A DNA stretch of 64,000 nucleotides, from assembly GCA_026027325.1 (NCBI GenBank), contig JAMSLZ010000010.1, positions 310,001-374,000 on the forward strand, given 5' to 3'. A program made the translations under genes and the position numbers. Below, piece by piece: positions 31,888 to 44,739 of this stretch. The notes under the pieces are model-generated. The model was not told where the DNA came from, did no database searches, and saw nothing but the letters and a program-made list of their open reading frames with translations. The DNA is from Actinomucor elegans (Eukaryota; Mucoromycota; Mucoromycetes; Mucorales; Mucoraceae). Within the stretch, counting starts at the first letter, position 1, and the number at the start of each line of letters is the position of its first letter.

Positions 31888-34800
31888 ATGTTGAATAATA
31901 AACATCCTGCATCACAACGCGGACGAAAATTCAATGCATTTAAATCTCATCAACAACCAGGTCAAACAACAGCTGCTGAGAGAGCTCAAAGATTCGGTAG
32001 CACTTCCAAGAGTGTCATCTATGATAAAGTTAGTATTTTAAATATCTCTTTCTTTTTCGCTTTCCTGCGGTGCTATTACTCGCGTATACTGGTTTTTTCT
32101 CGTGATAAAAGAAAGAAAGAGATTCTTTTCTCTTCTTTTTCCATGTTTTTTTCGCCCGTGAACAAGAACTTCCAATCCAAAGAGAAGCATTTTTCTTCTT
32201 CTACTTTTTTGAAAGTGGTGAACTGTTTTTTTTATAAAGAGAAAAGAGACGGAGAACAAGTATACAGGAAAGTCTTAATACTTTTTACTAACCAATTCCC
32301 AATAGTTTAAAAAGAACCGTCTAATTGAAAGAGATCAAGCAATCAAAAATGGCTTTATTTCTGACCCTAATGCTCCTACTCGCTTGGAACATGCAATAGA
32401 TCTCCGTGGTACCTGTCAAGACAAATGTCCAAAATTCGAAATGATTGAAAGAGAAATTCAAAATGGCCTTGATGCTCTGGAGATGGATGCAGAAGGCCAC
32501 TTAGACCCTGATAAAGCAGTAAAAGCGTACAGAAGATCAGCTGCAGGCAACGAACAGCCTCTTCCCTCTGACGTTCGTTCACCTCAAGCCTTAATCGTAA
32601 GTAAATACCATTTAGTAATAGCTTAGGCTAACTAGTTCTTTTAGACTACTTTGGATTATCTTATCGACAAAATATTATCTAATAATAGCTTGGAAAAGTG
32701 CCATGCTTTCGTACGTGATAGAACAAGATCCATTCGACAAGACTTTACCCTTCAAAACATTCGCGACATTACTGCTGTCCAAGTCCATGAGCGTATTGCT
32801 CGTTTCCATATCCTATGCTTGCACGAAATGTGCGAATTTGATGAAAGCAAATTTAGTGAACAACAAGAAACAGAACAACTGCGCAAAGGTGAGTCTAATT
32901 AAGCCCCATTTAAGCAATTTACTCATCGTTGTGTATGTAGTTCTCTTGAGTTTGATTGAATTTTATGATGATCTACGTGAAGAAGGTATCGAAACAGAGA
33001 ATGAAGCTGAATTCAGAGCCTATTACATGATCAGTCATATTAGAGATCAAGATGTAGCCCGCCAAGCCCAGACATTACCTATCAACATCTTTAGGCACCC
33101 TTACCTGCAGCGTGCGCTTGAATTCCATGCTTTAGCTCAGCGAAACAATGAGATTATGGAAACCTCTTCAAGACGCAACAAACCTCTCAATACTGAAGCT
33201 TGCCAAAACTTTTATTCTACCTTTTTCAGATTGATTGCAGATCCCAATACAACCTTCTTGATGGCCTGTATGTTGGAATGTCACTTTGCTGATGTTCGTA
33301 AAGGTGCATTGAAGGCAATGAACGTCTCTTATATGATGAAAGCTGGTGGTGTTGAAGCAGAGTATGTGCGACAAGTATTGGCTTATGATACACTACAGCA
33401 GCTGTTACAAGAAGTTCATTTGTATGGTATCAGCATTGATATGTCTTTGAACGAACCTACCATTCGTTTCGGTCAGAAGCATTATCGAACCAAAGTACCC
33501 ATCTTTGTTGGTAAGCTTATAAGATGCTTTGAAATACACAGGCCTAACGGAATATTTCACTGAATAGAACCTCTATCCAATCCAACACAAAAGAAATCTT
33601 TGCTGTTGGTTGAGCCCAAGAAATGTGGCCGCTCTTTCCGTGATATTATCAATGGGCAAAACTTACATCTTACTCGTACCAACACTCAAGTATATACCCG
33701 CCAGCCAACCACACTTCGTGCACCGCCTGTGTTCACCTACAAACTAGCTGAACTGACGGGCGAAGAAACGGTCATCAATCATAATCAAACGGCAGATGAA
33801 GAAAAGAAGCGTGCTGAACAGCAAGATAAACTTAGTCAATTAAGAGCTAAAGCTAATGCTGCCGCTGCTGCTGCCGCTGCTGAAAGAGAAAAAATGGAAG
33901 CTCTTATTGCTAAAAAGAAGACGGAAGCTCTTATCGCCCAAAAAAAGATGGAAGAAGAAAAAATGGAACAAGCTCGCCTTGAACAGCAAGAAGCACAACG
34001 ATTAATCAGAGAAAAAGAACGCAAGGCAAGAGAACTAGAAGAATATCGTAAACAGAAAGCAAGAGAAGAAGCAGAAGCTGCTCGTCAAGAACAACTACTT
34101 CGTGAAGAACGCGAAAGAGAGATTGCAAATATGCATCGAAATGTTATTATGTCGCAATTATGCAATCGTTGGATTAGTCAGCTATTGGAAAACGTGATTG
34201 AGGAGAAAGTGATACAGTCTACCAAGAAGCTGATAAAGACCAGGGACTATATAAAGCGCACTGCCAAACCGATTGTACAGCGTGTCCGTCAACGAATCGA
34301 AAAGCGCAATGCAAAGGCCTTAGAAAGACATCACTTTTGGAATATGAACATGGCTATGATATACAAGAACCCTTATTCGTCATTGGGCAGTCTAAAGCAA
34401 GTAAGACCTCTACATTCTACTCCAGAAGGTATTCGCGAGCGCGTACAGCAAAGTATTTTGGCAGAAAAATATGCTTTAGAAGACTTGAAACATGTAAGCA
34501 ATATTAATATAAGCTGTGATTTGCAAATCATGTTAATAGCTGAACCGCCCTTTTAGCCTTTGCAAGATCATCAATCATCTATTTGGAAAACAGAGAATTT
34601 CTCTGAATGTATATACCCTCGTATCAGAGACAAGATTGTAGACTACGAAAACAAGCATACTGTAAATGAAAAACTCAACTGGCAATTACTGGTGAATGTG
34701 CTCAGCACTGAATTAGACTCTTCTATCTGGTTTAAACGAAAGTTTGGGTTTGATGATACCTTTGACAGCCGAGTAGACAGATATCAAGCATTCAATATAA

Positions 34801-35316
34801 CAACGCGTATGATCACACCAGAATCGCTATTGCCCAGTAAATGGGTCGACGAAACAAGCGCTATCATCTTTTCCTTACCCGAATCAAATCAACAGAAAAC
34901 ATCAGAAGAAACGTAAGTCTTTAGTTACTCTCCTTGGTTGCTATATTAACCTTTGTGTTCATAGTACTGCATACTGGGCTGAAAACAAAAATCGATTGAA
35001 CAAACTAACTGCAGATTTACAAAAGTATAATCCTGGAATTCAAGTTCCTGTCCTATTTACCTACTTTCCTGATGCATCTTCCACTGAATCTACACTAGAA
35101 AAGGTATACTTTTGAACAAACAAACAAACAAACATAGAGAAGCGCCTTTGTGCTAATATATTTGTTCATTAGCTCCCCAAACTTCTAGGATTAGATTCTA
35201 ACAAAACTATTAGTAATTACCATATTTTAATCATGAATCCTTTAACAATCCCCGAACGAATTGTAGACGAAGTCAACTGGTTGAGCACAAACTCTGTGCT
35301 AAATCATCAATTCTAA
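31888..35316 (+). CDS. SAC3: SAC3/GANP mRNA export factor
   Basis: Scaffold of the TREX-2 complex that links transcription to mRNA export at nuclear pores. Eight exons with all phases consistent: 31888-32028, 32306-32596, 32645-32888, 32941-33510, 33568-34493, 34557-34912, 34965-35103 and 35173-35316; 936 residues. The SAC3/GANP domain includes LRGTCQDKCPKFEMIERE, TTLDYLIDKIL, VRDRTRSIRQDFTLQNI, IARFHILCLHEMCEF and IEFYDDLREEG. A long basic/acidic coiled coil follows at about residues 480-570 (QQDKLSQLRAKANAAAAAA onward). The C-terminal third is unassigned but conserved in layout with larger Sac3 proteins. Intron 1 (277 bp) is much longer than the other introns (44-64 bp) and very T-rich. The partial Sac3/eIF3-like family alternative (THP3) is less likely because of the CQDKCP-type start of the domain. 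Confidence 0.93.
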
Positions 35317-35748
35317 AACTTGTAATAATAAATAAGTTATCACAATGTTTTTCAAATCAAATAACACATTATCAATTGTTAGTTAAGTGTGTGATAGCAT
35401 TATTATTCATGTTCATCTTTATCAATGGAATCCTTGAGAAGTTGGCTTGACTTTTTGGCCAGAAAGTACCGAGGTATCATGCAACACCAGCCTGTAGTTA
35501 GCATTGATAAATTCCCATAGACTAATGTGATCAACTAGTCAGTTTGTAACTGGGTTAAGGCATGTCCACACATTTCAGTTACGAACATCAGCAGGTCTTA
35601 TGGAAACATATTTTATTTCCTACCTTACTCATTCACAAAGATCAGAAGTCTCTTTGCTCATTCTGATAGGGGCTATCTATAAAAGAAAGTAAACCTTTAT
35701 TGATCATATAATATGTAGCAATATAATTTCCAACAAGAAGGAGCATTC
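35317..35748. other. Convergent 3' region between SAC3 and PYC
   Basis: About 430 bp between two stop codons, AT-rich, holding the 3' UTRs and poly(A) signals of both genes. AATAAAT just after the SAC3 stop is a candidate signal. Confidence 0.5.
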
Positions 35749-38700
35749 TTATACTTCTTTAACGATTTGAATAACAAGATCTCCAGAGTTTAACGAATCG
35801 CCTGCCTCAGCAACGACACGATCAATTCTTCCACTAACTGGGGCAGTTACTACAGTTTCCATTTTCATGGCACTAAGTATAGCAATTTGATCACCTGCTT
35901 TAATGATTTGGCCCGCCTTCACCTTCACTTCAATTACAACGCCAGACATTGGAGCAGCAACGTCGCCAGGTTTAGCAGGATTGGCTTTTTCACGAGTAAT
36001 AGTTTCTACAGCTATATAAATCTGTCATCAGTCTTTTTATCTTTATATATTATCCATATTATACTACTTACCTGCGTTTGTGTCAACAATGCCTACTACA
36101 CGCGCCTCACCATTTAGCTCGAAATAAACGTCTCGCTTTCCAGTGGCATTCAATGGACCGACAGCCAACAGCTTGATAATAAGAGTCTTTCCTTCCTCGA
36201 TCTCAACATGAAACTCTTCTCCAATTGCAGGCTTCGACAAGAAGTAACGAGTAGGAATGACGGATAAATCACCAAATTGATCTACAGTGTCACGATAATC
36301 AGCAAAGACCTTAGGATAAAGAGCGGCCGAGATCACATCATAATCACGAATACTACTTCCATACTTTTCCGTCAATTCAACCTTTAATGCACCCAAATCC
36401 AAAGGTTGTAATGTAGCACCAGGGCGGCCATTGATAGGAGGCAGGTCTCGAATAATATTGGATCTTAATGGTTCAGGAAATCCACCATAGGGTTGGCCCA
36501 AATAGCCTTGGAAGAACTCTACCACCGATGTAGGGAAGGAGAGCGAAGACGCGCGCTCTATTACATCCTTGCCGCTTAATCCATTGGATACCATGAATTG
36601 AGACAAATCGCCCACAACCTTAGATGATGGAGTTACTTTTACAAGATCGCCACAGAGGGCGTTGGCTTCAGCATAAGCTTTTTTGATTTCAATCCATTGC
36701 GTACCCAAACCAAGCTGTTGTGCCTGAAACATCAGGTTGGTGTATTGGCCGCCTGGCATTTCGTGATCATAAACACCAGAATCAGCAGATTTGACATTGG
36801 CTTCAAAGCAAGAGTAGAGCAGACGCACTTGCTCCCAGTAGGAGTTGATTGCATGGACATTGGTCATACTAATACCCGTACCCATGTTAGTTTGTTCCAA
36901 TGCAGCAACCAACGCACCCATAGAAGGTTGTGAGGTCATACCGCTCATAGAATCAATTGCGACATCGATAATGTCTGCGCCTGCAGCTGCAGCAGCCATC
37001 ATTGAAGCAACAGCCGTACCAGCAGTATCATGTGTATGCATATGGATAGGAATATCAGGGAACTTGGCGCGCAAAGTACTCACTAGTAGCGTGGCGGCTG
37101 CAGGCTTCAAAAGGCCCGCCATATCCTTGATGCCCAAAATATGAATGCCCTCATTCACTAATTGTTGAGCCAGATCTACATAGTAATCCAGTGTATATTT
37201 GGTTTTGTTGGGGTTGGAAACGTCACCCGTGTAACAAATGCTGGCTTCAACAACACCACCGGCTTGCTTGACAGCATCAATTCCCAACTTCATATTATCG
37301 ATATAATTCAATGAATCAAAAATACGAAATATATCCATTCCTGCTTTGACTGCCTTGTCACAAAACTCGTAAACAACATTATCAGGATAAGAAGTGTATC
37401 CAACAGCATTAGCGCCACGCAAAAGCATTTGGAAAGGAATGTTGGGAACTGCCTTTCTCAATGCGATTAAGCGGTTCCAAGGATCTTCATGCAGGAATCT
37501 CATAGCAACATCAAATGTGGCTCCACCCCAGCATTCAAGAGAGAAAGCATTAGATAAACCATGAGATGTAGTACGCGCAATACGTAGTAAATCGATGGTA
37601 CGTACACGTGTTGCCAGTAAGCTTTGATGAGCATCACGCCATGTAGTATCCATGATTAAAACACCAGAATGTTTACGCACAGCTTTAGCAAACCCTTCAG
37701 GGCCTTGCTCCAGCAAAACCTCACGCCAGCCAGCCGGGGCGCTATTACTAACATCAATGGGCTGGTTTTGCGAGTCAATCAACACAGGAATATCAATTTC
37801 CTGCTTGAACGTAGGTTGGCCCACTTGACCTTTGATTTGAGACCCATTAACTACGACATCACCTAAATAACCCAGCATACGTTGAGCGCGATTCTGGTAT
37901 TTGACCAATTCAAACAAATCCGGTGTATCGTCAATAAATGTAGTCCAGCAGTTACCGTTTATAAAGGTTGGATATGTAACCAAGCGCTGCAAAAAGGGGA
38001 TATTGGTCTTGACACCGCGGATACGAAATTCAACCAAAGCTCTAACAACCTTGCGACGAGCCACTTCATAAGTAGATCCACTGCATGTTACCTTGACTAA
38101 AAGCGAATCATAATGAGGTGTAATAATGGCTCCAGCTGTTGCGTTGGAAGCATCCAATCTGACGCCGTTTCCACCAGATGACCGATAGACCTCAATCTTA
38201 CCCGTATCAGGCTGAAATCCTTTCTCGGGATCCTCAGTAGTGACACGGCACTGAATGGCATAACCGCGTTGACGAATACGTTGCTGCGTCAGTCCCAACT
38301 GTGGTAATAAGGCGCCAGCAGCAATTTGAATCTGTGCTGCCACAATATCAATGCCTGTAATCTCTTCAGTGATTGTATGTTCAACTTGGATACGTGGGTT
38401 GATTTCAATGAAATAATATCGGTTTTGATTATCAACAAGAAACTCGGCTGTACCAGCATTCTTGTATTTAACAGCTTTGGCAATCTTGATAGCATCATTC
38501 CAGATAGATTCACGCGTTTTGGCATCGAGATTTTTGGCAGGCGCAATCTCTACTACTTTCTGATGACGACGCTGAACAGAACAGTCGCGTTCGAATAAGT
38601 GGACAACGTTACCGGCACGATCTGCAAGTAATTGTACTTCAATATGACGAGGTTTGTCAAGGAATCGTTCAATAAAAACAGTGCCATCACCAAAGGCAGA

Positions 38701-39537
38701 TAAAGCTTCCGATTTAGCTCGCTCAAATGAATCTGCAAAAGATGCAGCATCTCGTACGACTCGCATACCGCGGCCACCGCCTCCCATGGCAGCTTTAATG
38801 ATGATAGGGAACCCGTATTTTTCAATGAACTCTTTGGCTTCTTCGTATGTACTTACAGGGCCAGGTGTGCCAGGAACAACAGGCACACCGCAATTCATGG
38901 CTGATAAAAGATAGGTTAGTAAGAAATATATATGACGTTATTTTTTTACATACCGATAGTTCGCGCTTTGGTTTTATCACCAAGACTATCAATGACTTCT
39001 GGAGATGGGCCAATAAAAGTGATGCCAGCTGCTTCTACTTTACGTGCAAATTCAGCGTTTTCAGATAAGAAGCCATAACCAGGATGAATCATTGAAACAT
39101 TTCTTTCTTTTGCAATTCTCACAATTTCATCTTGCGCAAGATATGCGCCAACAGGAGTGAACTGGCCTAATCGACCCAGTTGATAAGACTCATCGGCCTG
39201 TAGATAAAAGATAAGATGAATTTTAAGATCCTTATCATAAAAAACTTATATACCTTGTATCGATGCATGGATAAGCGATCTTCATTGGAAAAAATGGCCA
39301 CTGTTCTCATTGATAATTCATGAGCTGTACGAAAACATCGAATAGCAATTTCCTATATCGAACCTAGTTAGGACAATACCCTCTTTTCAAGCAAAAATTA
39401 TACTTTACGCCACGATTGGCCACCATTAGTTTACGAAGATTACCCATCACTTCACTGTTTCTACGAATGGTTTCAACAGAATGTTCGCGTACAGGTACAT
39501 TATTTGCTTCTAAATGATTTGAAGATTGTTGAGACAT
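35749..39537 (-). CDS. PYC1: Pyruvate carboxylase
   Basis: Biotin enzyme that carboxylates pyruvate to oxaloacetate, refilling the citric-acid cycle and feeding gluconeogenesis. Five exons on the minus strand: 39537-39409, 39352-39254, 39197-38954, 38900-36072 and 36011-35749; 1,187 residues, the normal length. Biotin carboxylase: [43 protein letters not shown] (ATP loop), [11 protein letters not shown]. Carboxyltransferase: [18 protein letters not shown] (metal-binding Asp), [16 protein letters not shown]-terminal biotinyl domain with [10 protein letters not shown] (biotin Lys at about 1150). The first 40 residues lack a strong mitochondrial presequence, so a cytosolic enzyme as in yeast is likely. 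The ATG is chosen because the frame upstream has only TTG. Confidence 0.98.
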
Positions 39538-40010
39538 TCTATGATAGACGTTCAATAAACGCGTTATTCTTTAAGTGTTAAATGGTTTTGTACCTTTTTT
39601 TCTACCAAGGACCAATTCAATAAAGTAACGTAAGGAAAAAAAAAGAGAAGGGAATAACACGAAACGCGTTTCAGTTTTTTTTATCGTTTTTATCAACGCA
39701 AAACAATACCAATCGCTAAACCTTGCTTTATTTGTTACTCAGAAACGAGTTTACCAAGTTGCAGGAAACTTGCTGTAACACACGGATTTGCCCAACTGCA
39801 TTAGTAGTTTGAAACGATCCTAAAGAAGCTTTAACGTTATAGTGTATGTGAGCATAGCGACTCTGCAGTATAACTACAATGAATTCATGATGAGTGTAAT
39901 ATCAGTGACATGAATACAAATATTAATCCTCAATTTTTTTATTTGATCATGCTCTCAACGAGTATTTTTGAGGGTCTAATTCATGCAATGGTTCATCTTG
40001 AATATGTATT
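39538..40010. other. PYC promoter region
   Basis: About 470 bp with T- and A-rich runs upstream of pyruvate carboxylase, ending at the left arm of the large inverted repeat. No gene seen. Confidence 0.5.
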
Positions 40011-41137
40011 ATATGGATCTCTTGACTACTGACCTCGGCTTAATGTCGCATGCGGCATGTATATTCTCTATTCAGAATAAAATACTGTATCTACTCAGGT
40101 CTCTGTTTAGCTGAAACACATTTGTTATATCCTACTACTCAATAATTATTCATTACAAGTTATATTTCTCATCAGATGAGTGCACAATGATGAAATATAT
40201 CCATTATTTAAACTTAAATCGTCACACAATAACTTAAAATCAAATAAGCATAGTTACATAAAGAAAGACAATAAAGACAATAAAGACATTGGATAACAGC
40301 AAGCCCAGTGAGCATGTAGTTAACATATGTTAGATAAGAACGTATTATTGGGTGTTAAGATCCAGCCGTGCCTTGTCTTTATTATTGTAATAGGGATATG
40401 TAACAGGTTCGAAGCATGTAGTGTTAGATGTATTAATCCATAACTAAAAAAGCATGTAGGGATAATTAAGTTACATTACTTAAACAATAGAATACATAGG
40501 ATTATCCAAGCTACTGTTGTTTGGAACAGGTCAAATCGAACAACACACGTAGACTTGCTTTGCTTTCTAGCAAGTGACTACATTGTTCTTCCAGACCGTT
40601 GGTCACTCTATTACGATAAAGCCATGTGACAAACCTACGTTATATCCTCAAGATAAGCCTTGGTATCATAAAATCAAAGATGGTATCCAGAACACGCTTA
40701 TCTTTCAATTAATAGCCACCATAAACCAACTTATGCATGCACTTTTCTTTCTGACTATCCCACTCAGAAACATGGATTCAGACCAAATAATCCATGAGTC
40801 TTCTGTATCTATCAAATAGCTGTGTAAATAGATTAAAGATTTAATAGTAGGGTCCCTCTTTGTTCCACTTTCTTTCTTTCTTTTTTTCTTTCTTTTACTG
40901 AATAAATATCCTCAGTTTAAATAGCATATATTACATGCATAACCTAGATCTAATGACGTATAGATTTCTCAGCCGACCTTAATTTAATATTGCTTTTGAC
41001 ACGTATTTTATGCGCTTTAAGAGAGCTGATGTATCCGTCAAAACTTTAGTTAAGCTGCAGTAAAATCAATACATGCTACTTGTTGATAGCTAATTGTAAA
41101 TTACATGCATCTTGCGCTACCTAGATCTAATGATCTA
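40011..41137 (+). repeat. Left inverted arm
   Basis: Begins ATATGGATCTCTTGACTACT and ends CTAGATCTAATGATCTA. It carries two dispersed-repeat copies, one at its outer edge and one at about 40,945. Confidence 0.9.
40945..41060 (+). repeat. Dispersed repeat copy inside the left arm
   Basis: Reads CTAGATCTAATGACGTATAG, TTTCTCAGCCGACCTT and AATTTAATATTGC. It is preceded by ATTACATGCAT, the same lead-in as the next copy about 170 bp downstream, so the two look like a tandem duplication. A mirror copy lies in the right arm. Confidence 0.6.
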
Positions 41138-41286
41138 TAGATCACTCGACCAACCTTGACCAAATGTCACATCTATTTAATAATCCATGCCCAAAATGAG
41201 CTGCTACATCTACTGAAATCTCAAATATATTTTACCACATAAATTGGTTCATACAGATGATTATAACCACCAATAACCGAGCCTTT
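41115..41286 (+). repeat. Dispersed repeat copy, also direct repeat 1
   Basis: Well-preserved: CTAGATCTAATGATCTATAG, CACTCGACCAACCTTGACC, AATGTCACATCTATTTAAT, CCATGCCCAAAATGAGCTG. From about 41,136 it matches 44,740-44,890 in the same orientation (constant offset 3,604) for about 150 bp. Confidence 0.75.
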
Positions 41287-41379
41287 TAGATCTCAAAGGG
41301 CAGCTTTAAAATCTTAACCGACGATTTTTGAGATTCCAAAGGGCGCAAACATACACAAACTGCATACGTCTAACGATAA

Positions 41380-42755
41380 TAAGTTGAACATCTATATTGG
41401 GCTTCCTTTGGTACAAAGCAAAGTTCAACGAGTAAACTATATCGACTCTGCAATTTGCAGATTGAAAATAGCCATACAATTACATTTCACCCATTCCTTG
41501 TATGTTCTTGGTCAGGCTACGGTTATTAACACTCTGATACTATCGAAGTGCTAGTATATCTTTAAACTCCTCTTACTCAATATCATCTACAAAATATTAC
41601 CTCTGTTACCATTCAATTCTTAAAAACAGGTATATTTCCTGCACTTTCTTGGCGCAACTGTACTTTTCCAAAAGCTCAAGGTAGCCTTAACATCCACAAC
41701 ATTCGTACTCAATATGCGGCGCTTTACGTTTGTTGAGATCAGCCGTTACTGCTGACTTCTTCTAGTTCTACTTCTACGGATCCTTTGGTCAACTTATTGA
41801 TTCATGATTTCAGCAATTAGAGTCGACTTAGTAATCATTAACTGCCTCTTCTATTACCACTAACAAGACATCAGTTTGTAAGAAAGGGTAGAGTTTCCAC
41901 AATTGATATACTCTACAAATCCATTGACTCTGCTCCCCGCAATTATAATTCTGTGATTATCAATCGTGCTGCTGGCCTTCAGCTTCCATTATAAACTGTA
42001 GTTTTCAAATCATCGGATAGCAACTTCCGCATCCCTCAAAAGATTAAGGATATGAAGGTATCAGATGTATTTCAATTTAATTTCGTTCACTAATTCTTAC
42101 GTTGGAAAGACACCCAAAATATTTTTCTGCTTTCGTGAAAACAGACTCTCAAGCGAATATTTAAAGGCATTCAATCAGGCAATATCGAATTACAACCATT
42201 CTTTCGGTCTCTCTGCTCTCCAGCCTATTCAAACACAACGTCCAATGCTTTAGTTTCAGTAGATTTTACTCCTTTTACTTTCCAATTTCAATTTTCAACT
42301 GGTATAACCATTTTCTCGTGGATTACAACCATGGCCTTTCGTGAAGCTAGTTTCTCTAATCAATTCGTTTCTACTCACTTGCAGTCCATTCATTCATCCT
42401 CTTGGAGCTCTTTTGGACTCTCTCTCATGATAATACAGCGTAATGTGATTTACAGATTTATCAACAATTTCATTCCTCATAATTTCATTCTTCATCGTAT
42501 ATTCCCTGGCAAGCATCCTTCTCGTCTTTGCTCTATTTTCTTTCTTAATACCGATTCCCTTAACCTTTCTTTTTCCACTGTACTCCTAAAGCAAACATTT
42601 GGCATGATATAATTTTCGAGTTCCTCTGGCCAACTGTTGCTATTAACGCTATTATCCAAACTCTCCTTTTCTTCGGCTTCTATGAAATTCGATATAGTCA
42701 AAAAGCTTCGGCCCCTGCTCACATGATAGTCTTTATCATATTAGTTAACATCTGA
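41380..42755 (+). pseudogene. Decayed LINE (non-LTR) reverse transcriptase, C-terminal part
   Basis: Frame-shifted pieces read as the end of a LINE ORF2: a thumb-like segment LPLVQSKVQRVNYIDSAICR and HSLYVLGQATVINTLILSK, a middle with VSTIDILYKSIDSAPRNYN, then the zinc-finger tail: DSLN followed in another frame by FFFHCTPKANIWHDIIFEFL and WPTVAINAIIQTLLFF, which matches the H..C...W pattern of the reverse-transcriptase zinc-binding domain. Several stops and frame changes show that it is inactive. The 5' part (endonuclease and catalytic reverse transcriptase) is absent. Confidence 0.75.
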
Positions 42756-43528
42756 AAAGCTCACTTTCGCTTCGTATTTGATAAAATCATTTTTCTCCCC
42801 TACTACAACAATGACCAATATCAGACTTGACATTTCTCAAATGATTGATGAAGACAAGGCCCACTAAATGTTGTAGTTTTATTTTGTTTTCTCTTCTTTG
42901 TTTTCGACTATTTCAATATCCTGCTTTGACATCATTATGTGTATTATCGATTTATTATTTCTCCTGTTATTCTAAATTTATATTTTATCCTAACACATTA
43001 ATTTGCGCCCGCCTCTTAAATCTATCTCTTCGCTAAACTTTATACGGAGCAAACAATAAAAGCTTTTAAAAAGAACAAAATCACAGAAAGCATTTTGACT
43101 TTCATAAATTGGCGTTGGCGGTTTTAAAGTGGGCTCCGCACATTCCTCACAGCACTATGAGAAATGGGATTATTTATTGGGGTCGTCATTTTTTGTATAA
43201 GTAGCACCTGTTTTTCTGGGCGAAGGGAAATATGGTGGTATTTCTATAAAATGTTTGCCTTACCTTTGCTGGGTGTGGACGCGTTTTGTTAAAATACTTT
43301 TCATATTTCTTTTTTATATATACATTACAAATGAAAATGAAAAATAAATGAGTTTTTTTTTTTTAGAAATTTTGTCTTGAGATGGGAATAGAGTTAATAC
43401 AAAATTTCTTCAGAAGACTGAGCTGAAGCATAGATCCCTTAAACAATGTAAGAAAAGTATTAAAAAAAAGATTTCGAAGGTTATGCTACTTGTTAAAATA
43501 GAATTCTCCCCACATACACAAAAAAACC
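42756..43528. other. Inner segment between LINE remnant and right arm
   Basis: AT-rich, with a GC-richer, promoter-like patch at about 43,110-43,290 that includes GGACGCGTTTTGT, a 13-mer also present at about 12,361. No gene is supportable. Confidence 0.4.
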
Positions 43529-44655
43529 TAGATCATTAGATCTGGGTAGCGCAAGATGCATGTAATTTACAATTAGCTATCAACAAGTAGCATGTATTGA
43601 TTTTACTGCAGCTTAACTAAAGTTTTGACGGATACATCAGCTCTCTTAAAGCGCATAAAATACGTGTCAAAAGCAATATTAAATTAAGGTCGGCTGAGAA
43701 ATCTATACGTCATTAGATCTAGGTTATGCATGTAATATATGCTATTTAAACTGAGGATATTTATTCAGTAAAAGAAAGAAAAAAAGAAAGAAAGAAAGTG
43801 GAACAAAGAGGGACCCTACTATTAAATCTTTAATCTATTTACACAGCTATTTGATAGATACAGAAGACTCATGGATTATTTGGTCTGAATCCATGTTTCT
43901 GAGTGGGATAGTCAGAAAGAAAAGTGCATGCATAAGTTGGTTTATGGTGGCTATTAATTGAAAGATAAGCGTGTTCTGGATACCATCTTTGATTTTATGA
44001 TACCAAGGCTTATCTTGAGGATATAACGTAGGTTTGTCACATGGCTTTATCGTAATAGAGTGACCAACGGTCTGGAAGAACAATGTAGTCACTTGCTAGA
44101 AAGCAAAGCAAGTCTACGTGTGTTGTTCGATTTGACCTGTTCCAAACAACAGTAGCTTGGATAATCCTATGTATTCTATTGTTTAAGTAATGTAACTTAA
44201 TTATCCCTACATGCTTTTTTAGTTATGGATTAATACATCTAACACTACATGCTTCGAACCTGTTACATATCCCTATTACAATAATAAAGACAAGGCACGG
44301 CTGGATCTTAACACCCAATAATACGTTCTTATCTAACATATGTTAACTACATGCTCACTGGGCTTGCTGTTATCCAATGTCTTTATTGTCTTTATTGTCT
44401 TTCTTTATGTAACTATGCTTATTTGATTTTAAGTTATTGTGTGACGATTTAAGTTTAAATAATGGATATATTTCATCATTGTGCACTCATCTGATGAGAA
44501 ATATAACTTGTAATGAATAATTATTGAGTAGTAGGATATAACAAATGTGTTTCAGCTAAACAGAGACCTGAGTAGATACAGTATTTTATTCTGAATAGAG
44601 AATATACATGCCGCATGCGACATTAAGCCGAGGTCAGTAGTCAAGAAATCCATAT
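43529..44655 (-). repeat. Right inverted arm
   Basis: Reverse complement of 40,011-41,137; coordinates are exactly mirror-symmetric (each pair sums to 84,666), so there are no net indels between the arms. Confidence 0.9.
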
Positions 44656-44739
44656 CTAGTTTTTGTTCGATATAAATTTAACAAATATAATGTATTCAAG
44701 TGATTGACTGCAAAATGCATCTATTTCGCAAAAACTAGA

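Larger units (their letters stand above)
40011..44655. mobile_element. 4.6-kb fold-back structure with 1,127-bp inverted arms
   Basis: Left arm 40,011-41,137 and right arm 43,529-44,655 are reverse complements of equal length. I saw only two or three single-base differences, clustered at the extreme ends. The 2,391-bp centre carries a decayed LINE. No target-site duplication is evident. The shared 81-codon frame in each arm has no ATG at its head and no family resemblance, so it is probably not a gene. Confidence 0.9.

Noticed and set aside
40380..40440. tRNA-like AGGTTCGAAGC
   Set aside because: The B-box-like string lacks a pairing T stem, an acceptor stem and an A box; not a tRNA.
40574..40819. 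81-codon frame repeated in mirror image at 43,847-44,092
   Set aside because: Identity is explained by the inverted arms; the frame starts with GTG, has no ATG until late and no recognisable domain.
42331..42612. 93-codon plus-strand frame
   Set aside because: Part of the decayed LINE tail, not a separate gene.
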